NCBI GenBank assembly: GCA_013314735.1
Contig: JABUFD010000002.1
Coordinates: 868,001 to 932,000 of the forward strand
Direction of reading: 5' to 3'
Length of the DNA: 64,000 nucleotides
Origin: Anaerolineae bacterium
GTDB lineage: Bacteria > Chloroflexota > Anaerolineae > Anaerolineales > Anaerolineaceae
Shown in pieces: positions 1 to 8,726 of the stretch (position 1 is its first letter; each line of letters begins with the position of its first letter). The notes beneath the pieces were generated by a model, which ran no database searches, was not told the DNA's origin, and saw only the letters and a list, made by a program, of their open reading frames with translations. A program made the translations under genes and the position numbers.

Positions 1-1
1 G

Positions 2-391
2 TCAAAGGTAGGTAGCGGTTTTGGAAAAAACATATCCAATTGGTTGGGACGTGATATGGTTTATCCAACCAATGTGATTCATATGGCAACAGAATGCGGA
101 AATAGAGGGCATAGTGCTGCCTTTCCTGAAGAATTGCCATCATGGTTCATTAAACTTTTTACCAAAGAACTTGATGTGGTTTTGGATCCATTTGTTGGTT
201 CAGGGACTACACCTGTGGCCGCAATACAATTAAATCGTAAATATATCGGCATTGATGTTCTAGAAGAATATTGCATAAAGTCTGAAGAAAGAATATCTAG
301 ATGCCAGATTCCATTGTTTTCCATAGCCGAGAAAAATGAATTGAACGAATATCGACCAAATTCACCTGCAAGAGGGGAAAAAGAGAGATGA
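2..391 (+). CDS. DNA methyltransferase, C-terminal part (5' end outside window)
   Basis: The frame is open from base 2, so only the last 129 residues are visible. The visible part carries DPFVGSGTT, the S-adenosylmethionine-binding motif I of N6-adenine/N4-cytosine methyltransferases, followed by NRKYIGIDV, the usual next strand. Motif I lies near the C-terminus, which fits the beta class, where the catalytic (D/S/N)PPY motif comes first and would be upstream of the window. The stop overlaps the start of the next gene (ATGA at 388-391), so the two are translationally coupled. With a restriction endonuclease next door this is most likely the protective methylase of a type II restriction-modification system. 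The DNA here is clearly AT-richer than the rest of the window, suggesting recent acquisition. Confidence 0.88.
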   Translation, partial: SKVGSGFGKNISNWLGRDMVYPTNVIHMATECGNRGHSAAFPEELPSWFIKLFTKELDVVLDPFVGSGTTPVAAIQLNRKYIGIDVLEEYCIKSEERISRCQIPLFSIAEKNELNEYRPNSPARGEKER

Positions 392-1143
392 CGACATTAA
401 ATCTTGATGAAGTAAATGAATTTGTTAATTCGAATATTGTGCGTTTCCATGAAAACCGGTTAAAAATTGTTCGGCAATTAAGCCTGAATAAATTGATTCA
501 CAAGAATCCGTATCTTTTTAAAGCAAAGAATCATAACTATGCTCCTCAATTAATCGAAAGTTTCTTATCAGCGTTTTTATCTTCTTCTGAGGAGAAAATA
601 TTTGGCGATTTTCTTGAAGATCTTGCTATTTTTGTCGCCAGCAAAACCTGTAATGGCAGAAAATCTACTGCACAGGGGATTGATTTGGAGTTTAACCGGG
701 ATTCAATTCACTACATAGTTTCGATCAAATCTGGGACGAATTGGGGAAACAGTTCCCAACACAAAAAACTGGCAGAAGATTTTAAAACAGCCAAACGAGT
801 ATTGCAACAATCCCAATTTGGAACAAATGTACAGCCTGTTCTTGGCATTTGTTATGGAAATACGAAAACCACTATTACGAAAGATGATTATTTAAAAGTG
901 GTTGGTCAAAATTTTTGGTATTTAATTTCCATGAATGATTGTTTGTATATTGATATCATCGAACCAATTGGTTACCAGGCGAAAGTTCATAATGAGGCTT
1001 TTGATGAGAGCCGCGATAAATTAGCCAATCGGTTGATAATGGAATTTGTGAAAGAGTATTGTTATCCTGATGGCGCTGTCAATTGGGAAAAGTTGGTGCA
1101 GCATAGTTGCGGTAATTTTGACCTGAATACATTTATCAAATAA
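388..1143 (+). CDS. PmeII-like type II restriction endonuclease
   Basis: A 251-residue protein directly coupled to the methyltransferase. From memory it resembles the PmeII family of type II endonucleases: an N-terminal helical part with NPYLFKAKN, then IFGDFLEDLAIF, then GIDLEF (D99) and VSIKSGTNWGNSSQ (K114). D99 and K114 are spaced like the PD-(D/E)xK nuclease core, with E77 a further candidate metal ligand. The usual acidic residue before x-K is a serine (S112), so the catalytic assignment is tentative. It would cut unmodified DNA at a site protected by the preceding methylase. AT-rich composition sets this pair apart from the genes after 1.2 kb. Function is inferred from family resemblance and context; specificity is unknown. 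Confidence 0.78.
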   Translation: MTTLNLDEVNEFVNSNIVRFHENRLKIVRQLSLNKLIHKNPYLFKAKNHNYAPQLIESFLSAFLSSSEEKIFGDFLEDLAIFVASKTCNGRKSTAQGIDLEFNRDSIHYIVSIKSGTNWGNSSQHKKLAEDFKTAKRVLQQSQFGTNVQPVLGICYGNTKTTITKDDYLKVVGQNFWYLISMNDCLYIDIIEPIGYQAKVHNEAFDESRDKLANRLIMEFVKEYCYPDGAVNWEKLVQHSCGNFDLNTFIK

Positions 1144-1197
1144 CCTTTCCTGTTTTTTTCCTATTGCGGAAGGGGACGAAATAAATCCGTCTAAGCG

Positions 1198-1860
1198 CTA
1201 CCCCGCCGGGAACCATCGTAGGACTTCGCGAGTGACAAGTTCGTGCCCCTTGCGGTTGGGATGATTGCTCCATGATAGCAGATCGGTCAAATCACCGAAT
1301 TCCCGGTATTGCTGGAAGGCGGCAAAGCTGTCAGCCAGGCCGACACCGTGGTCATGTGCCAGCTGACAAATTTGCCGGGCGTGCTCCCCTAACTGTGCCG
1401 CATCATCACCGCTATAGGATGCCAGCTGGGTGATATCGTGAGTCGGGGTCAGCAGGATCATCCTGGCGCCTGCCCGGGTACCCGCCTCGATCATACTCGT
1501 CCAGGCGGCGTGTGCTTTCTCCAGCCCCATGCGGCGGTCGTTCAATCCATAATCAATCGTGATCACGTCCGGTCGGTGGCAGAGCACCTCTTCGGTAAAC
1601 CGTTCGGCGCCAGATTCAGAATTTTCCCCGCCAATGGCTGTGACAATGACATTGATGACCGCAAATGGAAAGCGTTGTTTAAGGCCGGTCAGCAGGAGGT
1701 GAGGGTAGGCGCTCAGGCTGTCAACCATTGGTGTGGCGAAATAACCCGCCGGCACGCTGTGACCATGGCAGACGATATTCACCGTACGGTTATCGGGCCA
1801 ATGCCGCCGGAGGTTTTCGGTGATCGTTGCCAGGTAGGTGTTGCTGTCCGGGATGCTCAA
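1198..1860 (-). CDS. SGNH/GDSL-type hydrolase
   Basis: A 220-residue protein with all four blocks of the SGNH hydrolase fold: GHS near residue 33 (nucleophile Ser, although the usual GDS is GHS), AIGGENS (Gly block), DYGLND (Asn block) and SNHPNRKG near the C-terminus (His block). The family hydrolyses esters of lipids or acylated carbohydrates through a Ser-His-Asp triad. No signal peptide is visible, so it is probably cytoplasmic. The best start is TTG at 1860; no ATG or GTG lies between it and the in-frame stop upstream. It follows the permease gene by 27 bases on the same strand and is probably in one transcript with it. Substrate unknown. Confidence 0.8.
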   Translation of the reverse strand: MSIPDSNTYLATITENLRRHWPDNRTVNIVCHGHSVPAGYFATPMVDSLSAYPHLLLTGLKQRFPFAVINVIVTAIGGENSESGAERFTEEVLCHRPDVITIDYGLNDRRMGLEKAHAAWTSMIEAGTRAGARMILLTPTHDITQLASYSGDDAAQLGEHARQICQLAHDHGVGLADSFAAFQQYREFGDLTDLLSWSNHPNRKGHELVTREVLRWFPAG

Positions 1861-1887
1861 GGTGTTGAACCTATCATCAGGTTGGTA

Positions 1888-3105
1888 TTACTCGGCATGA
1901 TCCGCTGACGGGGATGTTTCTCCATTTTCATTTGGGGGTGTTTCCGCATCATTTTCTTTGTTTGGAACGGATCCCTCCCGCCGGAGGCTGCGGCGGATGA
2001 AGCGGCGCAGTTGGCGCGGGACCTTAATCTTTGGCAAGCGTGGGGTTCGCGGCAGCTTGGGGTTCGCCGTCATCAACAAAGCCAGCCAGGCGGTTTCTTC
2101 AGACCGTTCCAATAGCAATTTGGTGACGATGATCGTGAGTGGGATGGCCAGGATGGTGCCGGTGGGTCCGAGAACAAAACCCCAGATCAACAGGGACAGG
2201 ATCACAAACAGCGGTGAGATGTTAAGGTTCTCCTCCATCGCCTTGGGCTTGATGATGTTTTCGACAATCCCGTTGATCAATTCAAAACCGATGAACACCA
2301 GCAGGCCGCGCACCCAGCCGAATTCCAGCATGGCGAGGATGGCGGGGGGAATGATCGAGATGATGATACCGATGTTGGGAATGTAATTCATCACAAACGC
2401 CAGGATGCCCCACAGGATCGCGAAATCCACACCGAGGATCATCAATAAAATGGCGTTGACAAACCCGGTCAGCAGGCCGGTCCAGGTGGTGATGGATATG
2501 TAGCGCCGCATGGAATCGATCAGGTTCAGGATACCGCTGACCTCGCCGGTTTTTTTGAAGCTGCGTTCCAGCTTCTGCGGCAGGAGCGCAAAATCGACCA
2601 GCATGAATGCCACCAGCACCAGGATCAGTGCCCAGTTGGAAAGGATGTCGAGTACCCCACCCAATATGCCGACCGACAGATTGACGATTTGGGAGGCGTT
2701 GACGATTTCCAGGTCCAGCAGGCTGCCAACTTCAATCGGCAGCAGGGTGGTCCATTCCTCCACCGTGCTGATGATGTTCTGGAGCGGTACCTGGTACTGC
2801 GGAATGCGGTTGATGAACTGGGTGATGGACATGATGGTAAGGGACAACAAACCACCGATCACCAGCAGCATCACCAACAGGACAATCACCAGGGCCAGCC
2901 AGGGCCGCAGTCCTTTTTGGATCAGGAAGGATTGCAGCGGCAGGAAAATGATCGTCAACAGGAAGGCCAGCAGGATCGGAACGATGATACCGGACGCTTC
3001 GCGCATGCCGAACAATACCACCACGGCGCAGGCCAGGATCAACAGCATTTTTGTGGCGGAACCCAGGTTGAATCGTTGGGATGAGGGGTGGACAGGTGTT
3101 TCCAT
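1888..3105 (-). CDS. AI-2E family transporter (PerM/YdiK-like membrane protein)
   Basis: About 405 residues with seven to eight hydrophobic segments: one pair at the N-terminus, one near residues 65-95, and a cluster from about 150 to 340 containing the conserved PNIGIIISIIPPAILA stretch and FVLGPTGTILAIPLTI near the end of the membrane domain. This is the architecture of the AI-2E transporter/PerM family, whose members export small molecules or act as Na+/H+ antiporters; the name does not prove autoinducer transport. The charged C-terminal tail (arginine-rich, then Glu/Asn-rich) is cytoplasmic in character. I chose ATG at 3105 because an AAGGAG lies 11 bases upstream; the GTG at 3117 overlaps that ribosome-binding site. 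Confidence 0.85.
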   Translation of the reverse strand: METPVHPSSQRFNLGSATKMLLILACAVVVLFGMREASGIIVPILLAFLLTIIFLPLQSFLIQKGLRPWLALVIVLLVMLLVIGGLLSLTIMSITQFINRIPQYQVPLQNIISTVEEWTTLLPIEVGSLLDLEIVNASQIVNLSVGILGGVLDILSNWALILVLVAFMLVDFALLPQKLERSFKKTGEVSGILNLIDSMRRYISITTWTGLLTGFVNAILLMILGVDFAILWGILAFVMNYIPNIGIIISIIPPAILAMLEFGWVRGLLVFIGFELINGIVENIIKPKAMEENLNISPLFVILSLLIWGFVLGPTGTILAIPLTIIVTKLLLERSEETAWLALLMTANPKLPRTPRLPKIKVPRQLRRFIRRSLRREGSVPNKENDAETPPNENGETSPSADHAE

Positions 3106-3280
3106 TGGTTGGTTCACTCCTTTGCCGGTCGGTGACCGCTTTCTCTATAATCATAGCAAAAAATAAGAAAGAGGGGGGGACGATTGCCCTTCGTTCCGGG
3201 CCGCTTTTCACCCGGCACGGTTAACAAAAAAACAATGGTTATCGCCTATAATCAACTTACGAACGAAAAGAGGAACAACC

Positions 3281-4027
3281 ATGGCTCAAAAAGGTATACG
3301 GATTTTTATCGCTGTTGTTGCAATTGCCGCCCTGGCTTTCATCATCTGGGGCTGGACGCCGGCGGGGCCGGGCAAAGCCGCCCGTGCGGCGTTGAAAAGT
3401 GATGCCGCAGTGACTGTGGTTCGAGAAGGCAAACGCCTGTGGTTCTGCCCGGCGGAATCGGGCAGTGGTGCGGCGTTGGTGTTTTACCCGGGCGGGCACG
3501 TGGATTATCGTTCCTATGCACCGATCCTGCGGCGCATTGCAGAAGAGGGGACGATTGCGGTGGTGCAGCGTATGCCCTTCAGCCTGGCGGTGCTGGCAGC
3601 CGCCAGTGCGCGCGATAGTTTTGCGCAGACGCTCGATAATCCCTGTGGACAGGCGATTTCCAGCTGGTACATTGGCGGCCATTCATTGGGCGGTGCCATG
3701 GCAGCGGTGTACGTGGACCGCAACCCGGAACAGATGCAGGGGCTGGTGCTGTGGGGTGCCTATCCCGATGACAGCCTGGACCTCAGCGGCAGCAGCATCC
3801 GCGTGTTGTCGGTGTATGCCAGCAACGACGGGTTGGTATCGGAGGAAGAACGGACGGGGGCGGTTAACAATCTGCCTGCATCGACAACGGTTGTGGAAAT
3901 CACCGGCGGCAACCATGCCCAGTTTGGCGATTATGGCAGGCAGGCCGGTGACGGTGCCGCCGCCATCCCGGCACAAACCCAGTGGGACTGGACGGCGCAA
4001 GTCACCAGCCAGTTTATTATTCCGTAG
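3281..4027 (+). CDS. alpha/beta hydrolase, membrane-anchored
   Basis: A 248-residue protein beginning with one hydrophobic segment (residues 7-24) that acts as an uncleaved anchor or signal peptide. The alpha/beta-hydrolase core shows GGHSLGGAM with nucleophile S135, ASNDGLV (acid D183) and TGGNHAQFG (H212), a complete triad. FYPGGHVD near residue 70 forms the oxyanion-hole turn. It resembles the 'alpha/beta hydrolase family 5' group, with unknown ester or peptide substrates, and probably acts outside the membrane. A TATAAT lies at 3247-3252 and AGAGGA precedes the ATG. The next gene begins 10 bases after the stop and is also a hydrolase, so the two form an operon. Confidence 0.85.
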   Translation: MAQKGIRIFIAVVAIAALAFIIWGWTPAGPGKAARAALKSDAAVTVVREGKRLWFCPAESGSGAALVFYPGGHVDYRSYAPILRRIAEEGTIAVVQRMPFSLAVLAAASARDSFAQTLDNPCGQAISSWYIGGHSLGGAMAAVYVDRNPEQMQGLVLWGAYPDDSLDLSGSSIRVLSVYASNDGLVSEEERTGAVNNLPASTTVVEITGGNHAQFGDYGRQAGDGAAAIPAQTQWDWTAQVTSQFIIP

Positions 4028-4037
4028 AGGTGTTGGA

Positions 4038-5012
4038 TTGAAAAAAGTACTGCGCATTACCGGGACTGTCCTGGGGGCATTACTGCTCCTTGCACTGTTC
4101 GGCCCGTTCCTGGTGCCGTATCTTCCGCCACGCGGCGTGCTTCCACTGCCGGAAGCGATGCTGCCGGAAAGCCGGACGGTGGAAATAGACGGTGTTACCG
4201 TTCACTACGTGGAAGCCGGCGAACCGGGAGACCCGTTAATCCTGCTGATGCATGGTTTTGGTGCCAGCACATTTTCGTGGCGCGAGGTGATCGAACCGCT
4301 TGCGGCATACGGGCACGTGGTAGCGTATGACCGCCCGGCCTTCGGCCTGACGGAACGTCCCCTGCCGGGTGATTGGGAGGCAGGCAGCGTCAGTCCGTAC
4401 AGCGAACAGGCCAACATCGGTTACGTGCTTGGTCTGATGGACCATTTTGGGGCGCAGCAGGCGATCCTTGTCGGCAATTCTGCCGGCGGACGGGTGGCGT
4501 TGGCGGTGGCAGCCGCCCATCCCGAACGGGTACGGGCGCTGGTGCTGGTGGATGCCGCCGCGAATGGGATGGAATGGAATGGCCTGGAACGGGCTTTCTT
4601 CCTTTCCCCTCAGCTGCGTGCGGTGGGGCCGTATGCTGTACGCGGTATCGCCGGCAGTGGCGATGCCAGCATCCGCCTCGCCTGGCATGATCCCGCGCTG
4701 GTGACCGAGGCTATCATCGCCGGCTATCGCCTGCCGTTGCAGGTGGAAAACTGGGACCGTGCCCTGTGGGAATTCCAGCGTGCGGGTGAGCGCCGGGATT
4801 TAACCGATGATCTGCGTCAGATGGACATTCCCGCCCTGGTCCTCAGCGGTGACGATGATCGCATCATCCCGGTGGAACAGGCCATCGCGCTGGACGCGCT
4901 GTTGCCTGATTCACAGCTGGTGATCATTGAAAACTGCGGCCACCTGCCGCATGAGGAGAAACCGGCCGAATTCATGCAGGCCGTGGCGGCCTTCCTTTCA
5001 GGATTGGACTAG
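4038..5012 (+). CDS. alpha/beta hydrolase, membrane-anchored
   Basis: A 324-residue hydrolase with an N-terminal membrane segment (residues 8-28). Core motifs are LMHGFGAS (oxyanion loop), VGNSAGGR with nucleophile S148, LSGDDDRIIP (acid) and ENCGHLPHEEKP (catalytic His), the typical order of the epoxide hydrolase/haloperoxidase-like branch. The reading frame stays open far upstream, inside the previous gene, but the start must be TTG 4038: AGAGG at 4026-4030 sits seven bases before it and the protein then starts with a typical MKK plus membrane anchor. Ten bases separate it from the previous hydrolase, so they are cotranscribed. The two share the fold but not close sequence, so this is not a recent duplication. 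Substrate unknown. Confidence 0.87.
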   Translation: MKKVLRITGTVLGALLLLALFGPFLVPYLPPRGVLPLPEAMLPESRTVEIDGVTVHYVEAGEPGDPLILLMHGFGASTFSWREVIEPLAAYGHVVAYDRPAFGLTERPLPGDWEAGSVSPYSEQANIGYVLGLMDHFGAQQAILVGNSAGGRVALAVAAAHPERVRALVLVDAAANGMEWNGLERAFFLSPQLRAVGPYAVRGIAGSGDASIRLAWHDPALVTEAIIAGYRLPLQVENWDRALWEFQRAGERRDLTDDLRQMDIPALVLSGDDDRIIPVEQAIALDALLPDSQLVIIENCGHLPHEEKPAEFMQAVAAFLSGLD

Positions 5013-5194
5013 GGTTCTCAAGACTCGCGCCGGCGAACAATTCGCAGCGCCTGTCTGCTACTTCCATAATGCACCTTTAAACAGGTGTATTATGATCCCC
5101 ATTTTCAGGGGATTCTCCCTGGATTGCCTTCTTTCTTAAAAAACCTTCATTTCACTGGCAGGCCTGTTTTGCAACTCCAGCGGCAGACTGCCGT

Positions 5195-5246
5195 ATATTG
5201 TGTTAGAGACAGTCGATACCGCGCAGCACACAATATCCGCTGCGCG
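5195..5246 (+). promoter_or_regulatory. candidate pseudoknot in the 5' leader of the membrane protein gene
   Basis: CGCGCAGC (5220-5227) pairs perfectly with GCTGCGCG (5239-5246), enclosing an 11-base loop. The first nine loop bases, ACACAATAT (5228-5236), are the exact reverse complement of ATATTGTGT at 5195-5203. The order A-B-A'-B' is that of an H-type pseudoknot. A second ACACAAT at 5247-5253, directly before the AAAGG ribosome-binding site, could compete for the same upstream strand. Seen in sequence; the regulatory role is inference. A protein operator with nested repeats is the alternative. Confidence 0.45.
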
Positions 5247-5269
5247 ACACAATGGAAAGGAATGAAACG

Positions 5270-6241
5270 ATGAACTTTGGAGATGTATTTTCAAAAGCAT
5301 GGAAGACCATCTGGAATAACAAAATCCTGTGGGTCTTCGGATTGATGGCGGGATTTCTCAGCGCCAATAACGGCGGCGGCAACCCCGGCAGCGGCATCCG
5401 CTATGAGTATTCCGGCAATTGGCAGAATCTGCCCTTCGGGCTGCATCAGTGGGGTACGAACCTGGAGCAGTATATGGACCGGTTTGCGGCCCCCAATGTG
5501 GCGATCATCCTGGCGCTGGTGTGCCTTGGCATTTTGTTTGCCCTGTTGTTCACCTTCCTGGGGATCGTGGGACAGGGAGCACTGGTCAAAGGCGTGTGGC
5601 AATATGATGAGGACAATACCCGCAAGCTGCGCTTTGGTCCGCTGTTCAAGGAAGGCCTCAAGTACTTCTGGAAACTGTTTGCACTGGGTCTGCTGTTATT
5701 TGCCGCGGGAATCGGTGTGGCGATTGTGGTGGTGATCCTGGCTGTGGTAACACTGGGGATCGGTGCTGTGATCTTTGCCTGCCTGGCAATTCCGCTGGCC
5801 ATTGGTGTGGCGATCCTGCTGAAGCAGACCGTGATCTCGATCGTGGCGGAAGACATGGACATTTTTGCTGCCATCGAACATGCCTGGGACTTTGTTTTCC
5901 AGAAAAACCTCGGCAATTACCTGCTGATGTGGCTGATTGTCGGCGTGGGCGGCGCGGTGGTGAATTTCCTGGTGGCTCTGCCGTTTGCGGCAATGGCCCT
6001 GCCCATGCTGGGTTCGCTTGCCTTCGGCGGTGATACTGCCATCGGCGGCGGAATGCTGGTGGGCTTCATCCTCGGCCTGGCGTACCTGCCGATCTACCTG
6101 GTGCTGGCCGGCGGCCTGCGAGCCTTCACCGATAGCGTGTGGGCCATCTTCTACCGCGAGCTGCGCTTTGCGCATGATGAGGCCAGCCTGACTTCGGCTG
6201 AACTGGAGGCGAGCATCCCTGCCAGTGGTGACGAAGCCTGA
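5270..6241 (+). CDS. multi-pass membrane protein of unknown function
   Basis: A 323-residue protein with about six membrane segments: residues 75-100, two long ones at 125-185, then 215-240, 250-275 and 280-300. It begins MNFGDVFSKAWKTIWNNKIL and ends in a short acidic tail. The amphipathic start followed by glycine-rich helices resembles proteins annotated as glycerophosphoryl diester phosphodiesterase membrane-domain or DUF7544-like, but I see no catalytic motif. ATG 5270 is preferred because AAAGG lies nine bases before it; the in-frame ATG 18 bases upstream carries that ribosome-binding site within its codons. The leader contains a candidate pseudoknot. A strong terminator follows the stop. 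Confidence 0.75.
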   Translation: MNFGDVFSKAWKTIWNNKILWVFGLMAGFLSANNGGGNPGSGIRYEYSGNWQNLPFGLHQWGTNLEQYMDRFAAPNVAIILALVCLGILFALLFTFLGIVGQGALVKGVWQYDEDNTRKLRFGPLFKEGLKYFWKLFALGLLLFAAGIGVAIVVVILAVVTLGIGAVIFACLAIPLAIGVAILLKQTVISIVAEDMDIFAAIEHAWDFVFQKNLGNYLLMWLIVGVGGAVVNFLVALPFAAMALPMLGSLAFGGDTAIGGGMLVGFILGLAYLPIYLVLAGGLRAFTDSVWAIFYRELRFAHDEASLTSAELEASIPASGDEA

Positions 6242-6268
6242 TCCTGCAAAAAATCAAACGGAAACACC

Positions 6269-6303
6269 AATCCCGGCCTTACACAGGCCGGGATTTTGTT
6301 TGT
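6269..6303 (+). terminator. intrinsic terminator
   Basis: Perfect 11-bp stem AATCCCGGCCT / AGGCCGGGATT with a five-base loop, followed by TTGTTTG. It separates the convergent genes at 5270-6241 and 6328-7272. Confidence 0.85.
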
Positions 6304-6327
6304 TCGCAGGTATTTTGGGGTGGCTGT

Positions 6328-7272
6328 TCACTTTTTCTTCGCATTGGTTGCCAATCCCTGGGCGAGGGGGGTCAATACCTGTACTTCCTCTGGGGTCAGC
6401 AGGGTGGAGAAAATCCGCCGGCTGGCATTTTCTTTTTTCTCTTTGTTTCTCTCCATTTTGACCGTTTCGGTCTGGTAGGTGGCTTCAAGAACGCCGGTTC
6501 CCGCGCAGCCTTTGCAATAATAGTAAAGCAGGCTCAATCCTTTTTTCATCTGACCCTGGGTTACAACAGGGGTTTGTGGCTGGCCTGGTTCACCTTCCAC
6601 CGCAACCACCGCGCCATTGTCCAGCTCTGCCTGGTTTTGCAGTACCATCAGGAATTGGCGGTCCTGGAGGGCCTGCATCACCCGATGGACGTCATTCACC
6701 GGCATTTCGGGCAATTTCAATTTTTCCATATACTCCAGGCATGGTTCACAGAACGGAGGTAATGGTTCCGTTTGCCCGACTGCCAGCATTGAGATCGACA
6801 TCCCGATAGCACCGTAGATGACCACAACGACCACCACCCATCCGCCAACATCAATGTCTTCCAATGCGGTTCCATTGAACCACATGAATGCAAATACCAC
6901 GATCATTCCGATGATGGTGAAAACCATAAAAAACCAGCGCAGGCCCTGGTGGTTGTTATGGGTTGCCTTTTGCATACCCACATTAATAATATTAACCAAT
7001 TCCCCCACACCGTAGCCGAATACCCAGGGTACCGCCAGTGCGATCGGCAGGACAATGATCAGGATGCCGCACACATTGCAGAAATTGAATCCCATCGCCA
7101 GTACCAGGGTAATGATGAGCATGTAGATCACCGGGGCGAGGATGGCTACAACAATATCTGCCAGCAGGTTCACCAGAACCACCCAGGTGATTTTGCCATT
7201 GGTATGCCCGCTGGCGCGGTAGGCGTGTTCAGCCTCAGTCACATCCGTTACAGGAATATCGACATTTTCCAT
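6328..7272 (-). CDS. membrane protein with cysteine-pair motifs, unknown function
   Basis: A 314-residue protein with four or five membrane segments in the first 175 residues (about 27-60, 62-85, 108-130 and 145-168), then a soluble domain. Cys pairs FCNVC (within the second membrane region), FCEPC near 175 and CKGC near 265 could bind metal or form disulfides. The C-terminal part is charged (KMERNKEKKENASRR). I recognise no family. Start ATG 7272 has AAGGAGG five bases upstream. It is a single gene between the terminator shared with the convergent membrane gene and a 225-base gap in which I see nothing definite. Confidence 0.7.
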   Translation of the reverse strand: MENVDIPVTDVTEAEHAYRASGHTNGKITWVVLVNLLADIVVAILAPVIYMLIITLVLAMGFNFCNVCGILIIVLPIALAVPWVFGYGVGELVNIINVGMQKATHNNHQGLRWFFMVFTIIGMIVVFAFMWFNGTALEDIDVGGWVVVVVVIYGAIGMSISMLAVGQTEPLPPFCEPCLEYMEKLKLPEMPVNDVHRVMQALQDRQFLMVLQNQAELDNGAVVAVEGEPGQPQTPVVTQGQMKKGLSLLYYYCKGCAGTGVLEATYQTETVKMERNKEKKENASRRIFSTLLTPEEVQVLTPLAQGLATNAKKK

Positions 7273-7497
7273 GCAGCCCTCCTTGGCTACTCAGCGAAAA
7301 TTTTCCCAGTTTCTGTTTGGTTCCCCTTTCCTTAATTATACGATGACGGTCAAGCCCTCTTCTTCCCAAATGGTTAACGGACCGATGGCAGGTTAGAGGG
7401 ACAAGTGAGATATCACCAGCAAGTCGGGTGTTCCCCCATCATGGTTATAACCGTACAACGGCGCAAGATGTCCAGAACAGTTGGCGGGGTTGGCGGT

Positions 7498-8619
7498 CTA
7501 GAGTTCCGGGCGCTGATAGAGGGACGGTGTCTGGTTGGCAATCTCCTCGGCCACCTTGATGAAGTTTAAGGCTTCTTCGGCAGTAGCGAAGGGTTCGTAT
7601 ACGCACAGCCACACCCCCCGGGGGCCGGTGGCGCGCAGTACGTTCAGGGCTGCTTTCTGACTTTCACACAGCACCTGCAGGCATTTGCCGTGGCGCAGGC
7701 AGGTCTGGTAGATTTCGATCCAGTCATCCGCATCCCCCTGCCCGGCGCCGTATACCCACTGGATCCCGTTTAATTCGGGAATGGCGAGCAGGCTGGGGAG
7801 GTGTTGGAGCGAGGTGGGACCGTCGAGGTGAAAGATACTGCGTTCCAGCGGTTTCATTTCCTCCCGCACAGCCGGCAGGATAAAGCGGTCGCCCATGCGC
7901 CGGGAGACGAGCGCGAGGAAATCACAGGAGGGAATGTAGGCGGGGCCCTGGTGGTAATACGGAATCCAGCTGGCGCAGCCCATGCCGGTGCCTTCGATCA
8001 TGGTGAAGCTGCGCCGGGCGGCCTGGACCATCGCCTCCACGCCACGCGCGGCCATGCGCGTGATCACATCCGGGATATCATACAGGTCGGTGGACAGTCC
8101 CGCCGGAGAGCGCAAGCCGACGAGGATGTCATAACTGTTGTGCAAATCAGGCTGGCCCACCATCAGGCGATGATCCGAGCGTTCGATGGCCATGCGAGTC
8201 ATGTCTTCAATCGCCTGCCAGTACGGGTTTTGAAAGTTGAGGGGCATTTCCAGGTAGGGTTCCCAATCTCCGGGGGAATGAACGGTGGGGTGTACCCAGC
8301 TGGTATCCTCACCGAATTCCAGTTCAGCGTTGAACAGGGTCGTGGTCAGGTCCGGCCCAACGTTGGGGTGCCAGACCGGGTAGAAATCGCCCAAAAAATG
8401 GTAGGATTCCGCCATTGCCAGTGCCCGTTCCACCTGGTATTCCACATCCATCCAGCGTTCGCGCAGGGAACCGTGGTTGGCGGTGGGGAAGGATGGCGCC
8501 TGTTTCATCTCATGGGTGTACACATTGATCGGCAGGCGGTCGACAATTTCACCGAACCACCAGGCTTCAAAACGGGCGATGGTCTGCGCGAAATCGGGTT
8601 TTGTACTCAGTTCATACAT
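7498..8619 (-). CDS. uroporphyrinogen decarboxylase-like (URO-D) family protein
   Basis: A 373-residue protein. The C-terminal half, with FHLDGPTSLQHL, IPELNGIQWVYGAGQ and a following DWIEIYQ, matches the URO-D/corrinoid methyltransferase-like TIM barrel, where the HLDGP turn and the IQWV strand are conserved. True HemE signature arginines at the N-terminus (the RQAGR-type motif) are absent, so it is not a haem enzyme. Related proteins move methyl groups to or from corrinoid proteins or handle unknown glycoside-like substrates. AGGAG precedes the ATG, and TATGAT upstream is a likely -10. It appears monocistronic; a gap of about 107 bases separates it from the MerR gene upstream. Confidence 0.78.
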   Translation of the reverse strand: MYELSTKPDFAQTIARFEAWWFGEIVDRLPINVYTHEMKQAPSFPTANHGSLRERWMDVEYQVERALAMAESYHFLGDFYPVWHPNVGPDLTTTLFNAELEFGEDTSWVHPTVHSPGDWEPYLEMPLNFQNPYWQAIEDMTRMAIERSDHRLMVGQPDLHNSYDILVGLRSPAGLSTDLYDIPDVITRMAARGVEAMVQAARRSFTMIEGTGMGCASWIPYYHQGPAYIPSCDFLALVSRRMGDRFILPAVREEMKPLERSIFHLDGPTSLQHLPSLLAIPELNGIQWVYGAGQGDADDWIEIYQTCLRHGKCLQVLCESQKAALNVLRATGPRGVWLCVYEPFATAEEALNFIKVAEEIANQTPSLYQRPEL

Positions 8620-8672
8620 GGCAGGGCTCCTCGGTTGTGTGATGTTGTGAGTGTATCATAAACCTGCATTGG

Positions 8673-8706
8673 CAAAGCCCCATGCCGTAGTCGACATGGG
8701 GCTTTG
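8673..8706. terminator. 12-bp perfect hairpin downstream of the MerR gene
   Basis: CAAAGCCCCATG (8673-8684) pairs with CATGGGGCTTTG (8695-8706) across a 10-base loop. It lies just beyond the 3' end of the minus-strand regulator gene. No T-run follows on the minus strand, and on the plus strand the stem is followed by TAAAAATTTTT, so termination is plausible but not clear-cut. Confidence 0.5.
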
Positions 8707-8726
8707 TAAAAATTTTTCAGGTGGCT

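Noticed and set aside
7273-7497. Possible small gene in the gap before the URO-D-like gene
   Set aside because: No frame with start, ribosome-binding site and sensible composition on either strand.
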